NCBI GenBank assembly: GCA_023052935.1
Contig: CM041295.1
Span: 104,642,711 to 104,706,710 of the forward strand
DNA: 64,000 bases
Direction: 5' to 3'
Source of the DNA: Piezodorus guildinii
Lineage: Eukaryota > Arthropoda > Insecta > Hemiptera > Pentatomidae
Part shown: in pieces, positions 20,357 through 30,349 of the stretch
Layout: every line of letters begins with the position of its first letter
Position numbering within the stretch: the stretch's first letter is position 1
Position numbers and translations under genes: made by a program
Notes under the pieces: model-generated
Seen by the model: the letters and a program-made list of their open reading frames with translations, nothing else
What the model was told of the DNA's origin: nothing
The model's database searches: none

Positions 20357-21140
20357 CCTGCATTTAACTTTGTTTACAATCATTATTAGATAAGTTTAAG
20401 AAAACTTTGTGTTTCATATAACGACTTTGGGATTTTTGAATAATTTTCAAAAAAATTCGTAAAAGTTAAAATTATTTCAAGTATCTCAATATATACATAA
20501 CATAATGAAGTGCTAATTGTTTTCAAAATTTTAATTTAGGTTTTAGTTTTTACTGACAAAATTTCAAAACCGTAAATTGATGTCTACGCTTTTGGTAAAG
20601 TAGAACGCAAAGTTGGCTATAGAGATTTCATCAATGGAGAGACCAGAAAAAATTTGACATATAAAATTATTTTGATGTCTAACTTAATTTTTCCAAGTGA
20701 TAAACCATAATGAAGTACTGCCCCGAAGCGAGATACATTTATAAATGTGATTGTGAAGGGTATTTTTGTTATTTATTTTCCTTAAATTTAATACATCTAA
20801 TTTGCCTATGTAATGCATACAATTTAAATGATAAACTAGCATTTCAAATTAGATAGAATGTGCATAAAAAAAATATGTTCCGAAACACAATACAATGTCG
20901 CAGACTTTTGTACCTAAAAAGAGCGTTTGGAATCACTGTGCGTCGTATAGAAATAAACTATATGCTGGAAAGATCATCGTACTTTTTTAACACCTAAATG
21001 ACGAAAAAAACGTTCATATTTTATTCTAAATATATTGATGGGATAAAATAAGTTTTTTCCCATAAGTATGCATGACCGTTTGGCTTCGACAAAAGACGAC
21101 TCCTATCTCTAAATGTACCCTTCATGCTTAGCAGGTCTCG
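20355..21140. other. AT-rich unassigned sequence
   Basis: No frame, tail or inverted repeat was recognised; no block recurs elsewhere in the window. Confidence 0.35.
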
Positions 21141-21695
21141 TTACATTCACTTACACATGTATCAAATATACATATATTAGAGGAAATAATGCGATCGCGA
21201 AAATTTTATAATTTCAGTTTTAAAGGAAATAAACGTTTTAGAGTCCCCCGAGTTAAAATTATCAAGCTCTGTTCGTGTGTCCGTTTGTATGGTAAGTGCA
21301 GCTCGAAAACGAAAATTCGTATGAATCGTAATTCGTATGAAACTGAAATTTCCTACTTAAGACAACTATACGCCCGCGATGCTACAGCAACTTTTATTCA
21401 AAAACGGCTTTGACCATGTAAAATTTAAAGGTTTAGAAGTGTAACTGGGCTTAAATGCTGATATTTAAAATTTTCTTCCTCTCAAGTATCTTTTATTTTT
21501 TAGATTCGAAAAAATTAACCATTCCATCTTTACAGCATTGATGAAAAATGGCCAAATATATAAGTTGAACGAATTCGGGATTCAATGAAAGGAGAAAAGA
21601 GCGAACATAAGTTTTATTTATGCAGTTTTTCTTTTTTTAACATAACATAAGAACAGTAATATAGATATGTAATATACTATTACGGGCTACGGGGT
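21141..21695 (+). mobile_element. HINE-like element, 3'-truncated
   Basis: Begins TTACATTCACTTAC, keeps GCGATCGCGAAAATTT, a TGTTCGTGTGTCCGTTTG tract, ACTATACGCCCGCGATGCTA and AAGTTGAACGAATTCGGGAT, and stops near ATACTATTACGGGC without the 3' stem-loop. Confidence 0.7.
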
Positions 21696-21699
21696 GTAT

Positions 21700-22600
21700 A
21701 TAATATAATAATAATAATATTTATTTGTTTTCGGGGTAATCCCCATACAAAAGGAGTTGGTCAGTACAGTACATATGTTATAAATACAAAATTAAAAAAA
21801 CAATTGGAGATTATTTACAGGCGTTGTGAATATACAATAAACAAGTAAAGCGTATTTTTTTAAATCAAACACAAAAATGAAAAACAAAACAAAAAAATAC
21901 ATATACAAAACAAAAAAAAGAACAATTGAGGAATTTAAAGTTATCCTTAGTGAAAATATAAATGTTTCAAATTTATAATGTTGTGTAAATTCTTCTAAAC
22001 AATTAAAATTAAGTAAACAATTTTATTAAAACAAGTAAAAGAAAAAACAAATAAACACAAGTAATCTCACTTCACATTTTAATAAAATTTAATAAGGCAT
22101 TTACCGGAAAATCTATATCATGAACCTAATTCATTTATTATAAACAATCTAATTTTTAAATTTCTACGGGGTGTGAGAAATGAACTACTTTAGTTTACAA
22201 ATTACAAATACTTATTAAATACAGAATGCACAAATACAAAGGGATTACTAACCACTATACTATAATAATTGAATTAATAGCTTAACTACTAAACAGTCTA
22301 CATGTAAAATAAGGTATTCCTAACACATAAACTACTTACGTAAATTTATAAAATCTGCTAGACTTATTCTAAAACTTACAACAATAAATTATATATAAAC
22401 TACAGTCTTCTAATTTCCCACCGACCGGTTATCACAATACTGACACACAGTTTCACTACACTGTCACACTGTCACGAACTATTCACTGTCACTGTTCACT
22501 GATACATCTACTTGAGCAAGATAAAGACTGCCTCTCTCAGGCGTAGTGGACCGGTATTTATACAACAGAAGAGTCTAGACACGGCGGCGGGCAGGTAAAT
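21700..22600 (-). other. Unassigned block with promoter-like start and ATT-rich end (minus strand)
   Basis: Read on the minus strand this block starts near a TATA box (22555-22562), runs through an AT-rich stretch and ends in a GGGGATTACCCCG palindrome (about 21740-21752) and an (ATT)n tract (21701-21725). That layout would suit a short retroelement or a transcribed unit. No coding frame survives. Confidence 0.3.
22526..22562 (-). promoter_or_regulatory. Possible core promoter: TATA box and initiator
   Basis: On the minus strand TATAAATA (22555-22562) lies about 33 bases upstream of GGCAGTC (22526-22532), an initiator-like motif. The sequence downstream has repeated CAGTGA motifs (22450-22510). 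Spacing is right for insect RNA polymerase II promoters. It could belong to a retroelement or an unseen gene; no transcript evidence. Confidence 0.3.
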
Positions 22601-22607
22601 ATACGAC

Positions 22608-22725
22608 TCAAAATATACGACTGTATTGGATAATGTATTAAATAAATAAGCTTTAAGATAATTTAAATTAAGAGAAAGTGTCCATTGGCAGCACTCGAGT
22701 CGTTAATCTAAACCAGTAGATTTCG
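22608..22725 (-). mobile_element. Family B-like 3' end fragment (subfamily B')
   Basis: ACGACTGTATTGGATAATGT to GTGTCCATTGGCAGCACTC matches the layout of the family B 3' untranslated region (28175-28270) and is nearly identical to 24079-24195. Confidence 0.55.
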
Positions 22726-23103
22726 ATTAATTATATCTGTAAAACGTGTTCCTATTTTTTTTTTTTTTTCTGTTTTATTATTATGATTGGTAATATGTTT
22801 AGTTTACAGTATTTTTCTATTTCTGTTATTTTGTTAACTTTCCAATATTTTTTCATCTAAATCTATGCTATAATTTTATGCTATGGAATTCAATCTTGTG
22901 TTAACAGTTTTGAATTTGGACATACGTCATGTAGCTATTCCTGTCTATAACTTGTTGATTTTTCTCCTATATATAGTCCATCACGATTTTCACGTTATAT
23001 TTTTTTATTTTACGTTTCGAAACGTATTACACTAACACCCGTAATTTTACTGTAAGTAGTTCCTAATTTTTGTATTCTCACAATAATAGAGTAAGTCTCA
23101 ATA

Positions 23104-23430
23104 AAAAAAACAAAAAAAAAAAAACCTGTACCACTACAACCCATGAAGGGTCTTGGGCTCAGTACATATAGAGATTCGTACTGTTTCTAGGTCAACGGCA
23201 GTGCAATGAGGTGATTAGGCCTTAATCACGCTCAGCCGCCAGGTTTTTCCCCAATTAATTTGGGTGCCCACCTTATAGAGGCTGGGTCTGCCCCAGGAGG
23301 GTCTCCATACCCTAGGGTTGCCCCCCGACTGAATTAACAGAATAAATAATATTCTGCCACAGCCGGGATTCCAACCCAGGACCCGTAGTACAGCAGACTA
23401 GTGCTCTATCCATTAGACCACGCCGCTCCC
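23104..23430 (-). mobile_element. SINE family S1, full-length copy
   Basis: Flanked by the perfect 13-bp duplication GTAAGTCTCAATA (23091-23103, 23431-23443). On the minus strand the head is GCGGCGTGGTCTAATGGATA, giving an A box TGGTCTAATGG, and the B box is GGTTGGAATCC (one change from consensus). Together they resemble a tRNA-derived Pol III promoter. The 3' end is a T-rich run (poly A on the plus strand). About 327 bp. Confidence 0.85.
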
Positions 23431-23443
23431 GTAAGTCTCAATA

Positions 23444-24078
23444 TGTCTTCAAAAATAAATCCTTTCCTAAATTATTCCGAATAAACGACTTACGTAATTC
23501 CCATACATGCTATTTTGGCAATGTTTCATCCTAATGGTTCATTTACGATTAAGAACCATTTTATTCATTTTTTACGATACCAATGGATAAAGATTCCCAG
23601 TATTTTACTTTGTAGAAAAAATAATAATAAATAAAAAAAGCGATTCAAAGAAGAGAAAAAAAAAATAAAAAATTATATCGGGATTGAGAGTTAAATATGG
23701 GTGGCCTAAGTCCCCAGCGCTTAGCAGCCTTTATTGCCCTATTAACATTAATGGCTCAGTAAAAAGATTATTGGTTCGAATTGATTTTATAAAGGGATTA
23801 ATAAGATAACTCAATTTTATTTTGGGTTGAGTAAAAGATCTGAATTGGTTTTAGTGTTACAATTCTGGGGATTATGCTACGGCTTCGAGTTGTTTTTAAT
23901 CACTGTGTTTTTTTGTGTTTGTTTTTATGTAAGCCCTCCGGGGACTACGGTAAACGGAAAATCGGAGCACCTGTTTCTAACCCACACCCTGTTTCTCTGC
24001 TATGTCGACATCGAATTTATGCAGTTGTTTTTTTCTTTATTAAATCTAATTAACAAATTTTATTATTTTTTTTTTTTC
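23444..24078. other. Unassigned AT-rich sequence
   Basis: A small complex patch (23700-23780, GTGGCCTAAGTCCCCAGCGC) is unexplained. The 91-codon frame near 23827 is hydrophobic low-complexity and not convincing. Confidence 0.3.
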
Positions 24079-24195
24079 AAAATTTACGACTGTATTGGAT
24101 AACGCATTAGATAAATAAGCTTTAAGATAAAATAAATTAAGAGATAGTGTCCATTGGCAGCACTCAGTGCTTAATCTAAACCAGTAGATGTCAAG
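24079..24195 (-). mobile_element. Family B' 3' end fragment, second copy
   Basis: ACGACTGTATTGGATAACGC through CCATTGGCAGCACTCAG; nearly identical to 22608-22725, about 1.47 kb away. Confidence 0.55.
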
Positions 24196-24584
24196 GCAGA
24201 CTTTTGTTTTTCAAACGTTTTATTTTTTCTTACGTCAAAAATAGCTATTTCAAAGCAAATAAATTTTCTCTTTTTCGCCATAGATAAACTTGTTAATTAT
24301 ATAAAACTTTTCAATTGAATATAACATCGATAATATATGCGTTCACCTATTTTAAAACAAATAAATAAAATATTGGTGACGTCAATATTATTTAAATCTT
24401 TTAGTTTTTCCTTCCATTTAGGTTAGACGGTGTGGAATTTCAACCCTTTGGTTGGTTTTCCAACTCACTGCTTCTACAGAGGTAAAAAAAAAAAATATAT
24501 TAAAAAAAATCTATCCTATTTCCAAGAGAATTTAAGGCTGGCGCTTAATTTATCACAATTTTCATTTAATTATTAAAATTAAAA

Positions 24585-25358
24585 TTGCATATAATTAATA
24601 TTACAATAGAAATAATCATCTACAAAAATAACTTAGTTTTATCCGTTCTGAATAATTTTCTATTAGTTTTTAAAACTTTGTAAATGTGATAACATTTTTT
24701 TTTTTAATTTTTAGCTTTCCAACGCTAATCATTCATCTATGTTACTTTTCTGATAATTGTAAAAAAAAAAAAAAAAAAAAAAATATGAACCTGAAAACAA
24801 ACGTTCTCTATTTTCTCTTTCAATTGGAAATAAAATTCTATCATATTGTATATTTACCAGAATCTTATCAATCAATGCTCTAACAACAAGATTTTTTTTA
24901 TATTTATTTTTTTATGTATCTATAAAACGTACTTAAAGCGAAGAATATTTTAAAATATCGGAATTGAAGCCCTATTAGACTATTTCCATCAAAATAAAAC
25001 CTACATGATAATCAAATTCTTTTAATTTTACAGCGGCACAGCAAGTTCATCATTCAAATCATTAAAGCCATTAATTGAGAAAATCGTAAAAATATGCAAA
25101 ATGCATAGTACAAACTTCTGGTTCGCCGATAATATTCAAATAGTTCTTATACCAACTCAGACAGACATATATGTTTCTAAATATATTATTTTAGTTCTAT
25201 AAAACCTATCTTTTTCCAGCTACACTTACCACATACAGATAATGACAGGTAGAGACTTTTTTTCTGGACTTTTTCATCATTTGAAATTAGGGATTCAAAA
25301 ATTTCAAGATCGCCATACTTTCCTTTACTGTATATTTCATATATAGGCAAGTGAAAGT
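24585..25358 (-). mobile_element. HINE-like element, reverse-oriented
   Basis: Contains TTTAGCTTTCCAACGCTAAT, an interior A run, TATCGGAATTGAAGCCCTAT, TGCAAAATGCATAGTACAAA, GACTTTTTCATCATTTG and the terminal ACTTTCCTTTACTGTATATT followed by AGGCAAGTGAAAGTAA (about 25317-25356). The stem-loop side is degraded. Confidence 0.7.
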
Positions 25359-25534
25359 AAACATTTAAAACTTGTAAAATATCACTCTATTTTTTTCCTA
25401 TATATTATAGTTTCTTACAAAAACATTTCATAGTTCTCATGTGTTTATTTTTTTTTTTTTTATAGACGGCTACAATAATACAATTTCAATGAGAAGAATC
25501 CCACTCGATATTATATTAAGTTTGTTGATTCTTC

Positions 25535-25780
25535 TTAAGTCGCTTCATGCTGTTGTGGCTTATCGAACAAAGCTACAGTAGAAGTTCTAAATTTTTCTTA
25601 TCCAGCTTTCTGTAACGAGCACCTGATATTGCAAAGGCACGGGACCACTAGTTTACGTTCCCTCCGAAGGATGGAAAAACCAAGAATTTTTTACTACCTT
25701 TAAAAAATCCTATCTGTTTTGAACTAGCGACCTTGGGCTTAGACGGCTGCTATACTAGCTACTACACCATAGGTGGCCCC
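25535..25780 (-). mobile_element. SINE family S3, copy 2 (diverged)
   Basis: Aligns in order with 19545-19832: CTTCATGCTGTTGTGGCTTA, AACGAGCACCTGATATTGCA, CCTCCGAAGGATGG, a TTTAAAAAATCCTA segment and a degraded head ACTAGCTACTACACC. Confidence 0.65.
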
Positions 25781-26659
25781 CTAATATATTATATTTAATT
25801 ATACAATATATTGATATTATCACATTAATAAGTGCAGGTTATTCAAAAAATAAATCACTCCTTTAGTTGTTTTTTTTTTTTTTTTTAAATGTCCCATGCA
25901 TATAAATATTTTATTATGTAATTTCATTTTCTTTTGACTTCTTAATTCTGTGAGAAATAAATATATACAGTATACAGTATATAAAGTATTAGTTATTTGG
26001 GCTCAGAGAAGGTTATATATCAGAAAACTCGGATTCAATAATTTTCAGTATATTTTTTTTTATGTAAGTTAACGTAAAAGAAAGATAAATTAAACATCTT
26101 TTCTTTTTTATTTTCTTTTTTAAATTGTTTTGGGGAATCACTATTCAATCCGTATTTTTTTTTTAAATTTTTTAATGATAATGTTCCTATGATTCATCAA
26201 ATATTATTTTCTCACATTTGGCTTTCTGAATAATTTTTTTAAAATAAATAAAAAAATCATTGTTTAATTTTGTTCTAACATTTCTTTCAACGAAGTTCAT
26301 TTAAAATTAAACCTAACTCTGATTTTTTTTTACCTGAAAAAAAACCCGTTAAATATACAGGATGTTTCGAAAACATTTTAAACATTTATTTTTTGTGTAT
26401 GTGTACAGTAAACATTTTTTATCGTTTATAACGATTTCTATAAAATAATGCCTCTTTTTTCCTTTGATGTAACTGGTCAATTTCCTATATATGTTTATCC
26501 AATGTAACGAATAAATTTCCCGTTGATAAGGCTTTGAATGAATATTTTTTTCAGTTTATTTTTATTTTATTTTTTTTAGCTTTAAAATTGTTTATGCATC
26601 GAAAGGGTCAGTCATTTAGTAACTGTAAATTGGGCGCTAGCCACAAAACGTCATTAAAA
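25781..26659. other. AT-rich unassigned sequence
   Basis: T-runs and simple AT-rich DNA. No gene or repeat end recognised. Confidence 0.35.
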
Positions 26660-26950
26660 AAAATCACCAAAACCATGGCAATAATATACGACTTTAACAA
26701 TTTTGATTAAACTTACTATAGTGATTAAAATCAAGCGAGCATTAATTCAATTTGGGTTTTATTCTGATTGATGTAGTGTAACAGAGCTCAACTGCCTTTT
26801 TAAAATCATTTGCCTTTAGAGTAAATTTCATTTCATTGATTAGAAATAATTAACTATGTCTGCTTATCAGTACTGAAAATTGTTGGATGATTATGCAATA
26901 GGAAAGAATTTGATTAATAAATAAAGAAGAAAAGAGCATACATATTTTTA
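26660..26950 (+). mobile_element. HINE-like fragment, diverged
   Basis: Keeps TTTTGATTAAACTTACTATA, GGGTTTTATTCTGATTGATG, GAAATAATTAACTATGTCTG and a GAAGAAAAGAGCATAC segment in family order. Lacks both ends. Confidence 0.55.
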
Positions 26951-27109
26951 ATTCCTATTTTTATATTGTTGAATAAATAAATCGAAACATATGACTTGTT
27001 TGTTTCGCTTACCCGATTTAATTGTTTTCTTTCGGATTTCGGGCGAGTGGACAACGAATGTTAGATTTAATTTTAGTTTCATTTTTTTTTTTTTACACGC
27101 AAATCATTG

Positions 27110-27760
27110 AGATCGTGAAAATGTTCGAGTTTTCACCGGAAATAAACGTTTTAGAGTTCCATGAGTCCAAATAACCGATACCCGCATAAAGTTCTGTGTC
27201 TGTGAGTGTGTGGCAAAAAAGTTGTCTAAAGCTTAAATTTCATTTTGAGATATTACATTGTGCCTGAGATGCTACAACTTTTTCAGGAACAGCGATTATA
27301 ACGAATTTAATTAAACTCCCTATATCAACGCTCTCATATCGTGTATATTTTATTCTTATCGAAAGAGTAGGACAGGGCTTAAATGTCGATGTTTTAAATT
27401 TTCTTCCTCTAAGATACCTTGAATTTTGGTAAATAGTCTGACTGGGCTTAAATACAAATATTTTAAATTTTCTACCTCTAATGTACCGTAGATTTTGTAT
27501 ATCCAAAATAAGATGTCCATTTTATGTTGTTAGCATTGATAAAAAACGGCTACATGTACAAAATGAAAGGATTTGGTGGCTTACTGATGGATCAAAAATA
27601 AATGATCAAATTTTTCTTGTTGGTAATTTTTTTTCTAACATAAAATAGTAATATATATATATATATAAACCGTTGGAAAACTAGGGATTTTAGAAAAAAA
27701 AATGATAAAACTAAGTGATTGTTGTAGAATTTAATATATATTATGATTTAATCTTAAATT
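27110..27760 (+). mobile_element. HINE-like element with internal tandem duplication
   Basis: GAGATCGTGAAAATGTTCGA, GAAATAAACGTTTTAGAGTT, TGAGTCCAAATAACC and CTGTGAGTGTGTGG mark the 5' half. A unit of about 68 bp (GACAGGGCTTAAATGTCGAT to the CTCTAAGATACC block) is repeated at about 27371-27438 and 27439-27505. The 3' end probably resumes at 28086-28140 after a family C insertion. Confidence 0.65.
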
Positions 27761-27834
27761 AATGTTAGCCTCGGAACTTTATTCAATTATTCAAACTCTA
27801 ATACATTATTAAATTTTTTTAATTCTTTTATTGA

Positions 27835-28085
27835 GATATATTACAATTTGTTTCCATATCAACATTAGTAATAGTGATATAAGATCTTATTCACACAATA
27901 TATATAGTATACAATGATAGAGTCAAATTAGATAAAATATATATACAAAATTAAAAACAAACAACAACCTATCATTGAAATAAATACAAATAAATAAAAT
28001 AATAAATGATATATATAGAATTAAATAGTAATAAATATAAAAACAAAACAAAACATCAACCTATAATTAAGATAAATAAATAAAC
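27835..28085 (-). mobile_element. Family C retrotransposon 3' end
   Basis: TTATTGAGATATATTACAAT, TGATATAAGATCTTATTCAC, ACAATATATATAG and AGAGTCAAATTAGATAAAAT match the family C 3' untranslated region. No coding part. Confidence 0.6.
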
Positions 28086-28142
28086 CTATAGTAAGCGAGT
28101 GTTTTGCTTGCACCGGAAGTGTTTTGCGTGCACCAGATTTTT
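28086..28142 (+). mobile_element. HINE-like 3' terminus, duplicated
   Basis: Two imperfect successive copies of the 3'-terminal motif (GTAAGCGAGTGTTTTGCTTG then GAAGTGTTTTGCGTGCACCA) followed by GATTTTT. It is the insertion target of the family B element at 28143. Confidence 0.55.
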
Positions 28143-30029
28143 TTTTTTTTTTTTTTTTTATTCATATTTTATTGAATTTTACAACTGTATTAACATAAAT
28201 ACAATAAGTAAAACTGTTGAGTTAGAATAAAGGGCGTGAAAGGCTTGTGAAGAAACTACCCAGTGGTAGAACTTCGATGTTTATTTAAGTAAGTAGATCC
28301 CGAGGCCATCTTCTTTTCAATCGCCTAGGAGGGTTGTCAGGAATATGTGAGGTTGATAGGTTGCGGACAAGAGGGTTTATATGGGCTGGGAGTTTGGAAT
28401 TAAAAGTGGTATATCTGGTACGAGAAAGGTCTGTAACAAATGGGATATTAAGGTCGTTATGGATTATTTTATTTGTGACGAAATAAGGAGCATTTAGGAT
28501 TTTGCGAAGGATTTTGGATTGTAAGGATTGGATACGGGAGGAATTAGATGGCTTCGTAGAGCCCCATAGCTCGATTCCATATGTCCAGATGGGTCTGATG
28601 ACGGTAATATAAATGAGCTTTTTGTAATGAATTGGAAGTTTTGAACGTTTGTCGAGTAAGTGTTGTAGTAATCGGTATCTACGGGCAGTCTCTTGTCGTT
28701 TTAGTCTCGTGTGAGGATTCCATGTAAGACGTTTATCAAGATGGAGTCCTAGGTATCGGATTTGTTCAACAGGAATGAGTGGGGTATTGTTGAAGGATAC
28801 TGTGGGGCAGGAGGTCATCGGTTTGCGACGAAGGGTAAAGGTAATTTGGTGGGATTTATTAGGATTTATTTTAATCCTCCAGTTCTGACACCATTTCTCA
28901 ATGGCTGTGATGTGGGACTGAAGGGTTTGGGATGCAGCGGTTGGATCATTATGGACGGATAACACACAAGTGTCATCCGCGTAAGTTGTGAGGACAGTGC
29001 TAGGATGGAGTGGAATATCAGCTGTATATACCGTATAAAGGATGGGACCTAGGATACTACCCTGAGGTACACCTGCAGACTGAGAAAATGTGGAAGAATA
29101 GGAAAGATTATGATTTACTTTGAACGTTCTATCAGTAAGGTAGGAACGGATTATCAGGAAGTATGTAGCGGGAAGGAATTGACGGAGTTTATAAAGGAGT
29201 CCTGGGTGCCAGACTCGGTCGAACGCTTGTTCTACGTCAAGAAAAGCACCCGTGCAATACATTCCACGCTCCAATGTAGAGGATATAACATCCACCACAC
29301 GGTGACATTGCTGAATTGTAGAATGGGATGTCCGAAATCCAAACTGATGGTCAGGAATTACGTGATTCATTTCTAGGATCGGATACAGGCGTTTCAAAAT
29401 GAGTTTTTCTAGGATCTTTCCCATGATGGGTAAAAGGGAGATCGGACGGTATGAGGATGGATGTTCAGGAGGCTTTTGGGGTTTTGGGATCATTTTGATT
29501 ATTGACAGTTTCCATGGTTCAGGGAAATAGGTGGTTCGGAGAGTAGCGTTGAATATATAAGTGAGGTAGAGGATTGCTTTTCGAGGTAGCTGTTTTAGGA
29601 TATAGGATGTGATGAGATCATGACCAGGTGCTTTTTTAAAACGTAATTGATGGATAACATTAATTATTTCAGAAGGATGAAAGGCTTTAGGAGGAGGGGA
29701 CATTTGGAGTGGAATAGTTAGTTCTGCTTCAATATGGTCAATATGGGTTGGATTAAGGATATCAGGATGTGGATTAAATATTTTGGAAAGGTGTTCACCA
29801 AATATTTGAGTCTTTTCTTCATCTGATCGAGACCAGGTAGAAGATTCGGTAAGGAGTGGGTGATTAAAGGTTTTGAATTTGAGCAAATTTTTGGTAGTTG
29901 TCCATAAAGATTTGTCAGTTGGTCTTAGGTTTTCTGTGAAGTCCCGAAATGTTTGTATTTTGAATTTTCTAATTTCAGTTTTGAGTTTGTTAGTTAGATG
30001 AGTATAGTATGTTTTGTCGGACGGGTATC
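28143..30029 (-). mobile_element. Family B non-LTR retrotransposon, youngest copy
   Basis: A minus-strand insertion with poly(T) at its left end (3' tail), 3' untranslated region 28165-28284, and an intact RT frame. The 14-bp duplication TGCACCAGATTTTT (28129-28142, 30030-30043) flanks it, so it landed in the terminal CACCAGATTTTT of a HINE-like element. It is 5' truncated: no endonuclease or ORF1. Confidence 0.9.
28285..30027 (-). CDS. Reverse transcriptase of family B (5'-partial, otherwise open)
   Basis: 580 codons without a stop from the 5' truncation at 30027 down to TAA at 28285-28287. The best internal start (29886) is a Leu codon, so the true start was lost. Order of features: FRDFTENLRPTDKSLW (linker after the endonuclease), APGHDLITSYILKQLP and SYRPISLLPIMGKILEK (fingers), palm motif LDVEQAFDRVWH at about 263, GVPQGSILGP at about 319, catalytic YADDT at about 349-353, thumb RYLGLHLDKRLTW, WTYGIELWGS, and the C-terminal RRLKRRWPRDLLT. 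All catalytic Asps are present. It resembles Jockey-clade RTs and is clearly related to family A. Enzyme activity is plausible from sequence, but it lacks an endonuclease and promoter, so self-mobilisation is unlikely. Confidence 0.9.
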   Translation of the reverse strand, partial: YPSDKTYYTHLTNKLKTEIRKFKIQTFRDFTENLRPTDKSLWTTTKNLLKFKTFNHPLLTESSTWSRSDEEKTQIFGEHLSKIFNPHPDILNPTHIDHIEAELTIPLQMSPPPKAFHPSEIINVIHQLRFKKAPGHDLITSYILKQLPRKAILYLTYIFNATLRTTYFPEPWKLSIIKMIPKPQKPPEHPSSYRPISLLPIMGKILEKLILKRLYPILEMNHVIPDHQFGFRTSHSTIQQCHRVVDVISSTLERGMYCTGAFLDVEQAFDRVWHPGLLYKLRQFLPATYFLIIRSYLTDRTFKVNHNLSYSSTFSQSAGVPQGSILGPILYTVYTADIPLHPSTVLTTYADDTCVLSVHNDPTAASQTLQSHITAIEKWCQNWRIKINPNKSHQITFTLRRKPMTSCPTVSFNNTPLIPVEQIRYLGLHLDKRLTWNPHTRLKRQETARRYRLLQHLLDKRSKLPIHYKKLIYITVIRPIWTYGIELWGSTKPSNSSRIQSLQSKILRKILNAPYFVTNKIIHNDLNIPFVTDLSRTRYTTFNSKLPAHINPLVRNLSTSHIPDNPPRRLKRRWPRDLLT

Positions 30030-30349
30030 TGCACCAGATTTTTAAAATTTATTTTCGACATATACTAATAGTATTAGAGCTGGATATGGATATAATTATT
30101 AAGGGATGAATCAGTGAGAAGGGCTATTGGCGAATTAAGGTGTCAATTTACGAAGGATTATAAGGGAACCTAGCCCAGTGTTTAATAGTTCCAAATATGA
30201 AATTTACACCGAAGGTCGCAGAATGAATCTTACTACATTAACCTTAGTGACAGATTATATATTTATATCTTATTCTATTGTATTACTTTTTTAATCTATT
30301 ACACCTACTACAAGTCTCTAACTTATTATTTTCTTTGTTAAAATCAATT

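Noticed and set aside
23360..23430. Functional tRNA gene (reverse strand A and B boxes)
   Set aside because: No full acceptor stem or cloverleaf forms, and the segment is the head of a SINE with its own target duplication.
27240..27506. 88-codon frame with internal repeats (RYIRGRKFKI, RYLRGRKFKT)
   Set aside because: The repetition simply reflects the 68-bp duplication inside a non-coding HINE copy.
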